In this document: piece by piece, positions 1-10,700 of the stretch
Layout: each line of letters starts with the position of its first letter
How positions within the stretch are numbered: the first letter of the stretch is position 1
NCBI RefSeq assembly: GCF_000426645.1
Contig: NZ_AUFT01000017.1
Location: forward strand, 120,956 to 184,955
DNA length: 64,000 nucleotides
Direction of reading: 5' to 3'
Source: Nakamurella lactea DSM 19367
GTDB taxonomy: Bacteria > Actinomycetota > Actinomycetes > Mycobacteriales > Nakamurellaceae
Notes under the pieces: model-generated
What the model saw: only the letters and a program-made list of their open reading frames with translations
Told to the model about the DNA's origin: nothing
The model's database searches: none
Program-made: the position numbers and the translations under genes

Positions 1-241
1 CGGCGAACTGCGCGCGGGAGGCGGCGTCCGGGTAGAGTCCGGCGAACGCGAGCAGGGTGGACAGCACGATGGCCAGCACCCCGTAGATCCAGGCGGCCAA
101 CGGAATCCGCTCCCGACGCAGCCCGAACTTCAGCAGGGCAGCGGTGCCGGCGGTCGGGCTGCCGCCGAGTCCGGACGACCGGCCGGCCGCGGCGCGGACC
201 GTCCTGGGGCGCGGCGAGGGCGTGGTGGCGAGGGCACTCAT
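1..241 (-). CDS. ABC exporter permease, N-terminal part (runs off the window)
   Basis: This is the 5' part (80 codons) of a membrane permease gene on the minus strand that continues beyond position 1. The visible protein has a disordered Ala/Pro/Arg-rich N-terminus, then an amphipathic stretch ([16 protein letters not shown]) leading into a first membrane helix ([15 protein letters not shown]). This resembles permeases of the polyketide-antibiotic/drug exporter type. Its ATG overlaps the TGA of the upstream ATPase gene (ATGA at 238-241), so the two are translationally coupled and the product is almost certainly the membrane partner of that ATPase. The substrate cannot be told from sequence. 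Only the N-terminus is visible, so the family assignment rests mainly on context. Confidence 0.75.
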   Translation of the reverse strand, partial: MSALATTPSPRPRTVRAAAGRSSGLGGSPTAGTAALLKFGLRRERIPLAAWIYGVLAIVLSTLLAFAGLYPDAASRAQFA

Positions 242-1215
242 CGCCGCTCACCGGTTCCGTTTGCCCCCCGCTCTCCGGCGCTCCGGTCGGCACGTTGTCC
301 GTCAGCGGCCCTCCCGTCAGCGCTGTAGTGCCGCATGAACAGCTCCTCCAGGGTCGGCGGCTGGCTGCTCAGCGCGCGCACCCCGGCGCGGGACATCCGG
401 CCGAGCACATCGCCGAGTTGTTCGGTGTCCACCGACAGCGACACCTGGCTGCCGTTGACCTTCACGTCGTGTACGCCAGTGGACCCCTGCAGGTCATCCG
501 GCACCCGATCCAGATCCGCCTTGACCGTGGTGCGGGTCAGATGCCGCAGCTGGGTCAGCGTGCCGGATTCAACCACGGTGCCGTTGCGGATGATCGACAC
601 CCGATCGCACAGCGCCTCCACCTCGGACAGGATGTGACTGGAAAGCAGCACGGTGGTGCCCCGCTGCCTGGCCTGCCGGATGCAGTCCTGGAACACCGCC
701 TCCATCAACGGATCCAGCCCGTTGGTCGGCTCGTCCAGGATCAGCAATTCGACGTCGGAGGCCAGCGCGGCGATGATCGCCACCTTCTGCCGGTTGCCCT
801 TGGAGTAGGTGCGGCACTTGCGCCGCGGATCGAGTTCGAACCGTTCGACGAGGTCGTCGCGGCGGGCGGTGTCGACGGTGCCGCGGAGCTTGGCCATCAG
901 GTCGATCACCTCGCCGCCGGTGAGCGATGGCCACAAGGTGACGTCGCCCGGGACATAGGCCAGCCGACGATGCAGTTGCACCGCATCGGTCCACGGGTCG
1001 CCGCCGAGTAGCCGCGCGGTGCCGCTGTCGGCCCGCAGCAGGCCGAGCAGCACTCGGATGGCGGTGGACTTCCCGGCGCCGTTCGGCCCGAGGAAGCCGT
1101 GCACCTCGTCGGTGGCGATGTTCAGGTCCAAGTCGTGCAGTGCGGTGACCGGCCCGAAAGTCTTGGTGACGCCGGCGATCTCGATGGCCAGGTCGGTCTT
1201 GGTCGGTGCAGTCAT
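238..1215 (-). CDS. ABC transporter ATP-binding protein (drug-export type)
   Basis: Cytoplasmic ATPase of an export system, 325 aa. A Walker A motif (GPNGAGKST) lies at residues 43-51, the signature is the variant YSKGNRQK, followed by Walker B ([13 protein letters not shown]) and an H-loop ([11 protein letters not shown]). The C-terminal ~100 residues form the accessory domain seen in DrrA/CcmA-type multidrug or antibiotic exporters; the last ~25 residues are hydrophilic and low complexity. The gene is the middle one of a minus-strand operon: its ATG overlaps the TGA of the TetR gene and its TGA overlaps the ATG of the permease. An AAAGG ribosome site sits 5 nt before the start. The substrate is unknown; the adjacent TetR suggests induction by a small hydrophobic compound. 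Confidence 0.93.
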   Translation of the reverse strand: MTAPTKTDLAIEIAGVTKTFGPVTALHDLDLNIATDEVHGFLGPNGAGKSTAIRVLLGLLRADSGTARLLGGDPWTDAVQLHRRLAYVPGDVTLWPSLTGGEVIDLMAKLRGTVDTARRDDLVERFELDPRRKCRTYSKGNRQKVAIIAALASDVELLILDEPTNGLDPLMEAVFQDCIRQARQRGTTVLLSSHILSEVEALCDRVSIIRNGTVVESGTLTQLRHLTRTTVKADLDRVPDDLQGSTGVHDVKVNGSQVSLSVDTEQLGDVLGRMSRAGVRALSSQPPTLEELFMRHYSADGRAADGQRADRSAGERGANGTGERR

Positions 1216-1925
1216 GACATGCCTTTCGGGTGATTCGTTGATTGAGTGGCGTTCGCGGCGCTGCGGGCGGCCGGTCCCTTCGCCTTCTCGGCGGCCGTGG
1301 CGGTACGCAGCGCGTCGCGGATCCGAGAATCGGTGAACAGGCCGTCGGTGTACACATCCAGGCCCTCGTCGGTGAACAGATCTATGAGTCGGTCCGGGAT
1401 CTCGATCGGGTCGACGTCCTCGCCGACGATGTAGCGCCCCAACAGCATCGAGCCGAGCGAGTAGCTGGTGAGCATCAATGCCCTGGTGTGTTCGTCGCGG
1501 GCCGGACGAACGATGCCGGACCGGACCGCGTTGGCCATGTAGCCCTCGACGTCGGCGACCATCCCGTCGAACACCCGGTGGGCGAACTCGCCGCCGTCGA
1601 GAAGGGCGCGGGTGACATAGATCGCCGCGGGCGAGTGGTTCGTCCTGATGGAGAACTGCCGTAGCAGCTCGCCGGCGCTGACGTCGTCCGCGGTGGAGGT
1701 GATCACCGCGTGGAACTCGTCCCAGACCGCGTCGTCGCAGGCCTGCCGCAGACCCGCTTTGGAGCCGAAGTGGTGCAGCACCAGAGCCGGGGACACCCCC
1801 GCCGCTGTCGCCACCGCGCGGACCGTCGTGGAGGCGAAGCCCTGCCGGGCGATCAGCATTGTCGCCGCGTCCCGGATCCGGGCCCGCGCCGTCAGGTCAT
1901 CCTCGGCTGAACGCACGGTCAACAT
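1212..1925 (-). CDS. TetR/AcrR-family transcriptional regulator
   Basis: A 237-aa repressor-like protein. Residues ~13-60 form the TetR helix-turn-helix ([20 protein letters not shown], then [19 protein letters not shown]), followed by an all-helical ligand-binding domain. The C-terminus is Ala/Lys-rich. It is the first gene of a TetR-ATPase-permease operon and overlaps the ATPase gene by 4 nt. A near-perfect 18-bp palindrome lies directly against the start codon and is the likely autoregulatory operator. That leaves almost no room for a leader, so the transcript is probably leaderless or the true start is the GTG three codons downstream. Ligand unknown. Confidence 0.9.
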   Translation of the reverse strand: MLTVRSAEDDLTARARIRDAATMLIARQGFASTTVRAVATAAGVSPALVLHHFGSKAGLRQACDDAVWDEFHAVITSTADDVSAGELLRQFSIRTNHSPAAIYVTRALLDGGEFAHRVFDGMVADVEGYMANAVRSGIVRPARDEHTRALMLTSYSLGSMLLGRYIVGEDVDPIEIPDRLIDLFTDEGLDVYTDGLFTDSRIRDALRTATAAEKAKGPAARSAANATQSTNHPKGMS

Positions 1926-1943
1926 GCTAAACGCGCGTTCAGC
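1926..1943. promoter_or_regulatory. Putative TetR operator overlapping the operon start
   Basis: The palindrome GCTAAACGCGCGTTCAGC (one mismatched pair) fits the AACG-N2-CGTT core typical of AcrR/TetR operators. It abuts the ATG of the tetR gene. A further half-site (GCTGAACGC) lies just inside the coding region near 1908-1916. Assignment to this regulator is by position only. Confidence 0.6.
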
Positions 1944-2002
1944 CTCGCCGCAACCCCCATTCCCGGCGAGGATCGACTTCGCCTACGAGGGTCAGACTGT
2001 TG

Positions 2003-2028
2003 CGTTCTGTCCCATCCGTCACAGAACG
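2003..2028. promoter_or_regulatory. Inverted repeat upstream of the tetR operon
   Basis: Perfect 8-bp arms CGTTCTGT and ACAGAACG are separated by 10 nt, in the 174-bp gap between the tetR start and the dehydrogenase stop. It could be a second regulator site of the tetR operon promoter or part of the terminator region of the dehydrogenase gene. No gene lies in this gap. Confidence 0.35.
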
Positions 2029-2030
2029 GG

Positions 2031-2056
2031 AAAAGTAGATCCCCGCAACGGGGATC
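2031..2056 (-). terminator. Likely intrinsic terminator of the Gfo/Idh gene
   Basis: Read on the minus strand, GATCCCCG-TTG-CGGGGATC forms an 8-bp stem with a 3-nt loop. It is followed by TACTTTT, a U-rich run, 43 nt after the stop codon of the dehydrogenase gene. Confidence 0.6.
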
Positions 2057-2099
2057 CGGGGGTCGGCTATGGCGCCGGCTGATCCACTCCGGTAGCGGG

Positions 2100-3251
2100 C
2101 TACTCGCCAGGCAATACGACGCCGAGCTGACGACGGGCCTCGTCCAGCGTCGTCATGATCGACATCGTCTCGTCCAGCGGCATGATCGGCGATTCGAGAT
2201 GACCGTCGGAGATCAGCTGGGCCAGGTGCGCGGCCTCGTAGGCGAGGGCCTCGTGGCCGCGGATCGGGCCGCCGTCGAACTCCAGCCTGCTGCCGTCGCG
2301 GTGCAGGTAGGTCAGCGTGCCCGGCGCGTAGAACGGCCCGCTGATCTCCACCCGGGCAACGGTTCCGGACACGGTCGCGGTGGTCGGGGTGGCGGCGAAC
2401 AGCGTGGTGTTCACCAGCGCCTGCGCTCCGCCACGGGCGTCGCGGCCGGCGTCACCGGCCGCCTCACCGGCCGCGTCACCGGCCGCGTCACCGGCTGCGC
2501 CGCCGGCCGCGTCACCGGCCGCGCCGCCGGCCAAGTCACCGGCTTCCAGCAGCAGCGACACCTGCCCGTCCACCCCGGTGAAGGCCTTACTGCCGCGGGC
2601 CGTCACCGCGGTCGGTGCGCCCAGCACCATCGACGCGAACGAGACCGGATAGATGCCCAGGTCCAGCAGCGCGCCGCCGGCCAGATCCGGGTTGAACAGC
2701 CGGAACTCCGGGTCGGGCGCGAAATACTGGCCGTGGTCGGCGATGACGGTGACCACCTCGCCGAGCGCGCCGTCGGCCAACAGCTGCCGCAAGATGTCGG
2801 CCTGCGGCAGGAAACGCGCCCACATCGCCTCCATGGCCGTCACCCCGGCGGCCCTGGCCGCCGCCACCATCTCGGCCGCCTCGCCCGCGTTGCGGGCGAA
2901 AGCCTTCTCCACCAAGACGTTCTTGCCGGCGGCCATCGCCGCCATGGCCTGCCGGTGGTGCTCGGAGTGCGGTGACGCGATGTAGACCACGTCGATCTCG
3001 TCGTCGGCCAGCATCGCCTCCATCGACCCGTGCGCCCGATCGATACCGAACCGGTCGGCGAACGCCCTGGCCGACTCCGGCGAGCGCGAGCCGATCGCCA
3101 CCACCCGCTGGCTGGTGTGCTTGAGCAGCGCGTCGGTCATCGAGGCGGCGATCCCGCCGGTGGACAGGATGCCCCAGCGCAGCGGGGGAGCGTCGGCCGG
3201 ATCGGGCACGCGAGAGGTGGGCAGCGCGGTGAGCGCGGCGTCGGTCGTCAT
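2100..3251 (-). CDS. Gfo/Idh/MocA-family NAD(P)-dependent oxidoreductase with a Gly-Ala-Asp repeat insertion
   Basis: Probable sugar or polyol dehydrogenase. The N-terminus carries a Rossmann fold (LRWGILSTGGIAASMTDAL) followed by conserved family blocks (VYIASPHSEHHRQA, VLVEKAFARNAGEA with the conserved EKA lysine) and a C-terminal GFO_IDH_MocA-type domain. The ATG at 3251 is preferred; an in-frame TTG at 3260 is an alternative with no better ribosome site. The protein is 383 aa, longer than the usual ~330-350, because of a low-complexity insertion of GAAGDAAG-type units in the second half. Substrate is not predictable. The gene stands alone, divergent from the Nramp gene. Confidence 0.88.
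   Translation of the reverse strand: MTTDAALTALPTSRVPDPADAPPLRWGILSTGGIAASMTDALLKHTSQRVVAIGSRSPESARAFADRFGIDRAHGSMEAMLADDEIDVVYIASPHSEHHRQAMAAMAAGKNVLVEKAFARNAGEAAEMVAAARAAGVTAMEAMWARFLPQADILRQLLADGALGEVVTVIADHGQYFAPDPEFRLFNPDLAGGALLDLGIYPVSFASMVLGAPTAVTARGSKAFTGVDGQVSLLLEAGDLAGGAAGDAAGGAAGDAAGDAAGEAAGDAGRDARGGAQALVNTTLFAATPTTATVSGTVARVEISGPFYAPGTLTYLHRDGSRLEFDGGPIRGHEALAYEAAHLAQLISDGHLESPIMPLDETMSIMTTLDEARRQLGVVLPGE
2439..2541. repeat. Short tandem repeat encoding Gly-Ala-Ala-Gly-Asp units
   Basis: About 100 bp of imperfect 12-nt repeats (unit close to GGCCGCGTCACC) inside the Gfo/Idh gene, always in frame, encoding alternating AAGD, AAGG and AAGE units. It looks like slippage expansion of a surface loop. 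Confidence 0.8.
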
Positions 3252-3361
3252 GCCCGACAAGTTAGCCCGGGAGGCGTCGGCCCGGGAACGCGCACCGGGC
3301 CGCCGGCCCGCAGGTCGGCCGGGTGAGCAGATGTGTCACCCCGGTAGGCAACAATGAGGCG

Positions 3362-4600
3362 ATGTTCGCGCCCAAACCGACCGCCCCCGGCGCTACCCGC
3401 GCCGGGCTCTGGTCGATGCTCGGGCCGGCCTTCGTGGCCGCGGTGGCGTATGTCGATCCGGGCAACGTGGCGGCGAACCTGCAGGCGGGTGCCCGCTACG
3501 GCTACCTCCTGGTCTGGGTGTTGGTGCTGGCCACCATTGCCGCCGGGCTGGTGCAGTACCTGAGCGCGAAGGTCGGCCTGGCCACCGGCGCCTCGCTGCC
3601 CGAGTTGGTGGCCGGCCGGACCTCGACCCGCGGCCGGATCGCCTATTGGCTGCAGGCCGAGGCGGTCGCGATGGCGACCGATCTGGCCGAGGTGATCGGC
3701 GGTGCGATCGCGCTGAACCTGCTGTTCGATCTGCCGTTGCTGCTCGGCGGGGTGATCGCCGGGGTGGTGTCTCTGCTGGTGCTGTTGATCCAGGACCGGC
3801 GCGGGCAGCGGCCGTTCGAGCGGGTCATCACCGGGCTGTTGCTGGTGATCGCGATCGGGTTCGTGGCCGGCCTTTTCGTCTCGCCGCCGTCGGCCTCCGG
3901 GGTGGCGTCCGGCCTGGTGCCGAGGTTCGCCGGCACCGATTCGGTGTTGTTGGCGACCGCGATGCTCGGCGCCACGGTGATGCCGCACGTCGTCTATCTG
4001 CACTCGGCGTTGTCCCGCGACCGGTTCGGCCGGGTCGAGCCCGGTCCGAAGCGGGAGCGGTTGCTCGCCGGCACCCGGTTCGACGTGACCGGCGCAATGC
4101 TGCTGGCCGGGGCGGTCAACATCAGCATGCTGCTGCTGGCGGCGTCGGCGCTGCAGGGCACCGGCGACATCGACACCATCGAGGGCGCGCATGCCGCGGT
4201 CTCCGACTCGCTCGGATCAGGCATCGCGCTACTGTTCGCGATCGGGCTGCTGGCCTCGGGACTGGCCTCCACCTCGGTCGGCTGCTACGCCGGCAGCGTC
4301 ATCATGGAGGGCCTGCTCAAACGCAAGATCAACCTGTTGGCCCGCCGCGCGGTGACGTTGATCCCGGCTTTCATCGTGCTGGCCGTCGGCGCCGAACCCA
4401 CTGGCGTGCTGGTGATCTCCCAGGTCATCCTGAGTTTCGGGCTGCCGTTCGTGCTGGTCCCGTTGGTGAGGTTCTCCGCGGATCGCCGCCTGATGGCTGA
4501 CGCCACCAACAGCCGGCTGACCAGCGCGCTGGCCTGGGCGGTGACCATCGCGATCAGCGCGCTGAATCTCTACCTGGTGGCGTCCTTCTTCATCGGATGA
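3362..4600 (+). CDS. mntH: Nramp-family divalent metal transporter (MntH-like)
   Basis: Proton-coupled Mn2+/Fe2+ importer of the cytoplasmic membrane, ~412 aa with about 11 hydrophobic segments. The metal-site motif of helix 1 is intact (AAVAYVDPGNVAANLQAGA, containing DPGN), and helix 6 carries the MPH motif (GATVMPHVVYLHSAL), where many homologues have MPHN. The charged loop after helix 6 (RDRFGRVEPGPKRERLL) is also typical. The start is the ATG at 3362, which places the first membrane helix at a normal distance; an in-frame GTG at 3323 would add 13 residues. The divergent gene is the Gfo/Idh dehydrogenase. No convincing MntR or DtxR box was found in the 110-bp intergenic region. Confidence 0.92.
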   Translation: MFAPKPTAPGATRAGLWSMLGPAFVAAVAYVDPGNVAANLQAGARYGYLLVWVLVLATIAAGLVQYLSAKVGLATGASLPELVAGRTSTRGRIAYWLQAEAVAMATDLAEVIGGAIALNLLFDLPLLLGGVIAGVVSLLVLLIQDRRGQRPFERVITGLLLVIAIGFVAGLFVSPPSASGVASGLVPRFAGTDSVLLATAMLGATVMPHVVYLHSALSRDRFGRVEPGPKRERLLAGTRFDVTGAMLLAGAVNISMLLLAASALQGTGDIDTIEGAHAAVSDSLGSGIALLFAIGLLASGLASTSVGCYAGSVIMEGLLKRKINLLARRAVTLIPAFIVLAVGAEPTGVLVISQVILSFGLPFVLVPLVRFSADRRLMADATNSRLTSALAWAVTIAISALNLYLVASFFIG

Positions 4601-4731
4601 ACGGGCGAGCGTTAGCCCCAACGGTCGCGACCCCGCACACTCTGTGATCAAATGATCTTGGTCGCTATGTCCTTCTTAGTGCCGTTCCCATGTCCGCCGA
4701 TACGTCCCAGTTGGGGCGCCGGGAGTTCTAC

Positions 4732-7700
4732 ATGCGTCACGCGCACAGGATCAATCGACCGACCCTCTGGCGCCGCCTCGGGGTGACAGCGGTCGCGATC
4801 GCGATCGGACTCGGCCTGCCGATGGCGGCAACGGTCCCGGCGTCGGCGGCCGATCCGACCGCGTCGATGACGATCAACAAGGCGTCCAGCGCCTCCGAGA
4901 TCACCCCTGGTCAGCAGTTCAACTACACCATTCAAGTGCAGTGCACGGCGGGCACGGTGGCCGGTTGCCTGAACGCGGCGATCACCGACACGATGCCGGA
5001 CGGCATCACCATCGTCGGCGATCCGACCGTTTCCGGTAACGGCGCGGGCGGCGGCAACGCCACCGTCACGCACGATGACACGAGCTTCACCGCGACCTTC
5101 ACCGACAGCCTGGCCGGCGGCGTTCCCGGCTTCAGCGCGGGCGTGGTCATCACCATCACCGTCCCGGTCCGGCTCGATCCGGCCTATCCGCCGGAGCTCA
5201 GCGGCACCCCACTCGACAACACCGCACACATCACCGCCGACAACGCCAACCCCAAGGAGTCGACGGCCGAGGTCATCCCGAACGTCCCGCCGGTCCTCAA
5301 CGCGGCCACCACCAAGGACATCACCCAGCCCGGCGCGGTGCCCGAACCGGGAACGCCCGCCGATGCGACGGTCACCGGAACGAACACGTCCAATGTGCCG
5401 GTCGACCGGCTGGTGATCAGCGATCCGGTGGACCCGACCGCCGATCCCAACCCCTTCGACTACCTCGCACTGACCGGCCTCGGCAACATCACCCTGCCGG
5501 ACGGCGCCGAGGCGGTACGGGTGCGGGCGTTCGTGGGCGGCTCCTGGGTGGACGGTCCGCTCGGCCCGCCCGGAACGCTGCCGGCCGGGGTCGATCCGGC
5601 GGACGTCAAGGGCCTGCAGTTCGTCTTCATCAGCACCGCCGGCGCGGGCATCACCCCGGGTGCGGTGGCCGGCGTCGCGATGGACCTGGAGCAAACGCAG
5701 GCGGTCGTCGATGCGCCGAAGCCGCTGATCATCACCAACTCCGCCGACACCACCGTGACGCTGGATGACCAGAGCAAGACCTCGCCGCCGGCCTCCGACA
5801 CCTACCGGATCCCGCCGTCCGACGTCAGCGTCGGGGCCTCCAAGTCGTTCGACCCGGACACCGTCAAGGCCGGGGACCCGAGCACCGTCACCCTCGGCGC
5901 GACGAACACCACCGACAACGAGCTGGACTCGCTGACCATCACGGAGCCGGGGACCGGCAGCACGAACCCGTTCACCGACGGCGGTCTGACCTTCACCGGC
6001 CTCGGCACCGACGGTGCCGGTGCCGGCATCGTCTGGCCGCGGGGCGCCACCGGCGCGACCATCACTTATCAATGTGGCGGAACGGCCGGCGCGCCTCAGC
6101 AGACGAGCACCGTCAACACCCTGCCGGCACCACCGGCCGGCTGCGACCCGGTGACCGGCTTCACCGTCACCTTCGACGGGCCGATCGCCCAGGGCGCCGA
6201 GGCGACCATCCCGTTCACCGTGCAGACGGACGAGGATCAGGCCGACGAGACCTACACCCGGTCGAACACGATCGACGTCACCGGGACCATCGGCTCGATC
6301 GAGGGCACCGCCAACGCCTCGGACGACATCACCTCCATCACCGACCGGCTCGCCATCGAGGTGAGCAAGAAGATCCACCCGGCGCAGATCCCGTCGCTGC
6401 CGGGCCAGATCGCCACCTCTGCGCTCAACGGCCACCTCAAGCCGTTCCCGGATTCGACGACGGACGCGCACCAGATCGTCGTGCAGGACCCGGATCCGAT
6501 CGCCGGAGACGAGTGGTTCGCCGCGTTCCAGCCGCAGAGCGTCACCGCCACGGCCGTTCCCGCGGACTCCACGCTCACCGTCGAGTACTGGAACGGGACG
6601 CAATGGGTGAGCGTGCCGGGGATGACGAACATCGCCGGTCCGACGATCGTGAACCAGGAATTGCCGGATGCGGTCAAGGAGAACGCGCAGGGTCTGCGGT
6701 TCGTCTACACGTCGACCCTGCCGGAGCCGGAAGGTTTCGCGCCCGGCACCGCGGTCGCGCCGAACTTCGTCAGTTCGCTGCGGCCCGGCATGGCCAATTC
6801 CGATGCGACGATCACCAACTGCGCGGGCTCGTCGGCATCCAACGGCAGCATTACCGGCGCCGCCGATCCCACCGCCTGCGACGATGTCCAGCTGATTCCC
6901 ATCGACCCGGGCACCATCGACCCGATCGACAAGAACTGGGACAAGGACCTGCTCAACGCCCGGTCCGGGCAGCAGTCGGGGATCACCATTTCCTGGTCGA
7001 CGCAGGGCTACACCGGTCTGCAGAAGGGCACCATTGCCGACAGCGCGGATCCGGACACCACCGCGCTACCGGCCAGTGTCTACGACGTGTTCGATCTGGT
7101 CCGGCTGGATCCGATCACCACGGCGATGGACCCGGTGCTGACCTTCGACCAGATCACTGGGGTCGAGTTGTACCGGCTGCCGGCCGGATCCACCGACCCG
7201 GCTGCCGGCGCCTGGACCGATGCCACCAACGACCTGTGCCCGGCCGCATGCGACGGGACCTTCCCGGGTTTCAACCTGACCACCGCGGAACGTGCCGACA
7301 CGATCGGCTTCCGGTTCACCTACGTGGAGAGCCCGACCAGGGTGCAGCGGATCAGCGGTCCCGGTGACCCGTCCGTCGGTACCGGCATCGCCGCCTCCTT
7401 CGGGAACAACCGGCGCCTGCACCCGGTCTTCCAACTGCGGGATGAGCTGCGCAGCAACAACAATGTGCCGATCACCGCCGATCGGGTCTACAACATCTCC
7501 GGTGAACAGGGCCAGATCCGCAACACCGTGCGGGCCACCGGTTGGTTCGACCCGGACACTGATCCGACGTTGACCGTGACCGACGCTGACGACATCGCGC
7601 TGATCGACGTTCCGGTGACCGTCAGCGCGAACAAGACCTGGTCCGGCGGCCCGCTCGGGCTGCCAGCAGCCGGGACACCGGCGGACCAGTTCCCGACCAG

Positions 7701-10700
7701 CCGGGTGACGATCAGCGGCAAGAACACCACCCCGGCCAAGGTCGATCGTCTGGTGATCACCGACCCGGTCGGCGGATCCACCCCGTTCGAATCCTTCAAC
7801 CTCACCGGGTTCACCGCCATCACCGACCCGGGCAGCATCGGGGCAACGGGTCTGACGGTGGTACTCGTCGGAGGCAGCGTCTGCACCGAGGCCGCGCCCT
7901 GTACCAGGGCGCAGGCGCTGGCGCTCACCGAGGCGCAGCTGACCGAGGTCACCGGGATGACGCTGACCTACACCGGCCGGATCAACGCGGCCGCGACGGC
8001 GTCGGCGACCTTCGATGCCCGGCTGCGGCCGAGCTTGCGGACGGCCGAGACTCCCACCCAGACCGGCAGGGTCGCCAACGAGGTCGGCGTCGAAGCGGCC
8101 GATCTGGCGAACTACCCCGCTGTCGAGCCGAAGACCGCTGACGACGACGCCAGCGCCTCGATCGAGATCCAGCCGCAGGGGATCGGGGTCGAGGCGACCA
8201 AGAGCATCACTCCGGAATCGATCACCGAGCCGTCGAACGGTCCGGTGACGGTGACGCTGCAGGGCCAGCCGACCGGCCCGTCCCGCGCCGTCGAGATGAC
8301 CCTGGTCGATCAGTCGCCGACCTTCTTCAATGCCTTTGACCTGCAAGCGTTGTCGCCGGTCGCCCTGACCGGGCCGATCAATCGGGTGAAGGTCGACGCC
8401 TACGTCGGCGGCACCTGGTCGATCGGCGGTGACGGCAAACCTGTTGTCAGCGGCGGCGAGTGGGTCCCCGGCAACACGGTCGCCGGGCCGGCCGTGACCC
8501 TGCCGGCCGGGGTGACCCCGGCCCAGGTCCAGGGCCTGCGGTACACCTTCTCCAAGGCGGACGGATCCAACTGGGAGAACCCGTCGCACCCGATCCAGAA
8601 GGTGGGGTTCACCGCGACCCGCCGCGACACCCTGCACACCGGTGGTCCGGTGAGCACCGACCTCGGCACGCCGGCGCCGGGTGAGACGGTGGCCGGTGCC
8701 ACCAGCAACACCACCACGGCCGGCGTCACCAGCTCGGACCGGGACGTCAACAACGATCCGCTGACCGACACCGACGACGCCGCCGCGACGGTGGAATACC
8801 AGCACGGCCAGAACGCCGTCCAGGTCCGCAAGGGCCCGAACGGTGAGGTGAACCCTGGCCAGCCGTTCACCTACACGCTGACCATGAAGAACACCGGGGC
8901 GGTGGACATCACCAACCCCGTCATCACCGACGTCTTCCCGGCCGATGGCCAGGGACCGCAGGTGGTCTTCCCGGACGCGGGTGCGGTCTTCAGCTTCGCC
9001 ATCGCCGGCGGGACCGGGATGCCGACCGACGCCGCCGAGGTCACGGTCGAGTCGTCGGCGACCGGGACGAAGTTCAGCTTCCCGGCGGGCAGCACCATTC
9101 CGATCGGTGCCACCTACACCATCAAGTTCCAGATGCAGACCCGACCAGGGCTTGCGGCAAACACCAAGTTCACCAACTCCTTCGGCATCGTCGGCGACCG
9201 CCCGTGGGATGCCTGCGACGGCACGCTCAACACGGCGAGCGGTGAGTGCCGGGCAACGGCGACGAACAACGTGTTGTCGGCCGGTGCGCTGTCGGTGACC
9301 AAGCAGGTCAAGGCCGAGGGCTCCGACGTCCTGGGCACCACCACCGATCCGGCCGTCGACTTCGACCAGCCCTGTGTCGCGGACAGCGACGGCTACTATT
9401 CCCGGCCCTGTGTGCCGGTCGCCGAGCCGGGTGGGGACGTCGATTGGCGACTGCACTTCGTCAACACCGGCAACCGGCCGATCGACCGGATCGTTGCGGT
9501 TGACCGGTTCCCGGTGCCCGGCGACACGCTGGCCACCGATCCCGACCTCAAGCGCGGCAGCCAGTGGCGGCCGCTGCTGGAGGGGCCGCGGCCGACGCTC
9601 AGCCAGGCCGGCCAGACGTTGAACATCTGGTACAGCACGGCAACCCTGCCGTGTACCAACGATCTCGGGACCGATTCGGTGAAGTGCCCGGACGGGTCCT
9701 GGACCGCGTGGCCGGCGGGGCAGGTGCTGCCGGTCGATCCGGACACCGTGACCGGGGTCAAGCTGGAGATCCTGCTCGACCCGATGCTCGCTCCGGCCGC
9801 CTCGATCGACGTGGAGCTGCAGATGGTGGCTCCGGCGTTCTCGCCCACCGCGGGCGCCGACACCATCACGTTCAACACCATCGGGATGTCCGGCCGCTGG
9901 GTCAACACCACCTCATCGGGCACCACCAAGGGCTACACCCTGACCACCGAACCGCCGCGGGTCGGCGCAGCACTGGCCACCGGCCCGCTGCAGATCGTCA
10001 AGGAGCTGGCCGGCGACGCCGCCGACCAGTACGCGCCGGATTCCTACACCGCCACGCTGGTCTGCACCTCGGTCGGCCAGGACGTTCCGCTGACCGACGC
10101 ACAGAAGAACCTGACGTTGGTGCCGAACGAACCGGTGACCGTCACCGATCTGCCGTACCACTCGGCGTGCACGGTGACCGAGGGCGACCACGGCCAGACC
10201 TCGTGGTCGTCGACGACGGCGACCGTGCAGCGCGAGCTGACCGACGTCGAGACCGTGGTGCTCACCAACACCTACGAGTACGCGTCGCTGGCGGTCACCA
10301 AGACCGTTGACAGCGCGGCAGTGGATCAGGACGGCACGGCGATCTCGTACGGTCCGTTCACCGTCGACATCTCCTGCCAGTTCCTGGGCGGACCGGTGTA
10401 CGGCGAAGGGTATTCGGCGGACACGCCGATGACGGCGGAGCTGACGGACGGGCAGACCGTCCGGTTCGACAAGCTGCCGGCCGGCGCCAGCTGCACCGTC
10501 ACCGAGTCCGACGACAAGGGCGCGGCGGGCACCGAGATCGTGGCAACCATCGGCTCCGGCGACCCGGAGACGACGGACGGCGCGGAGGCGACGATCGAGC
10601 TTGCCCCGCAAAGCGGTGACGACGCGATCAATGCGGTCGCGATCACCAATCGGTTCGCCGCCGGCCCGGTGACGCTCACCAAGATCGTCACCGGCGATGT

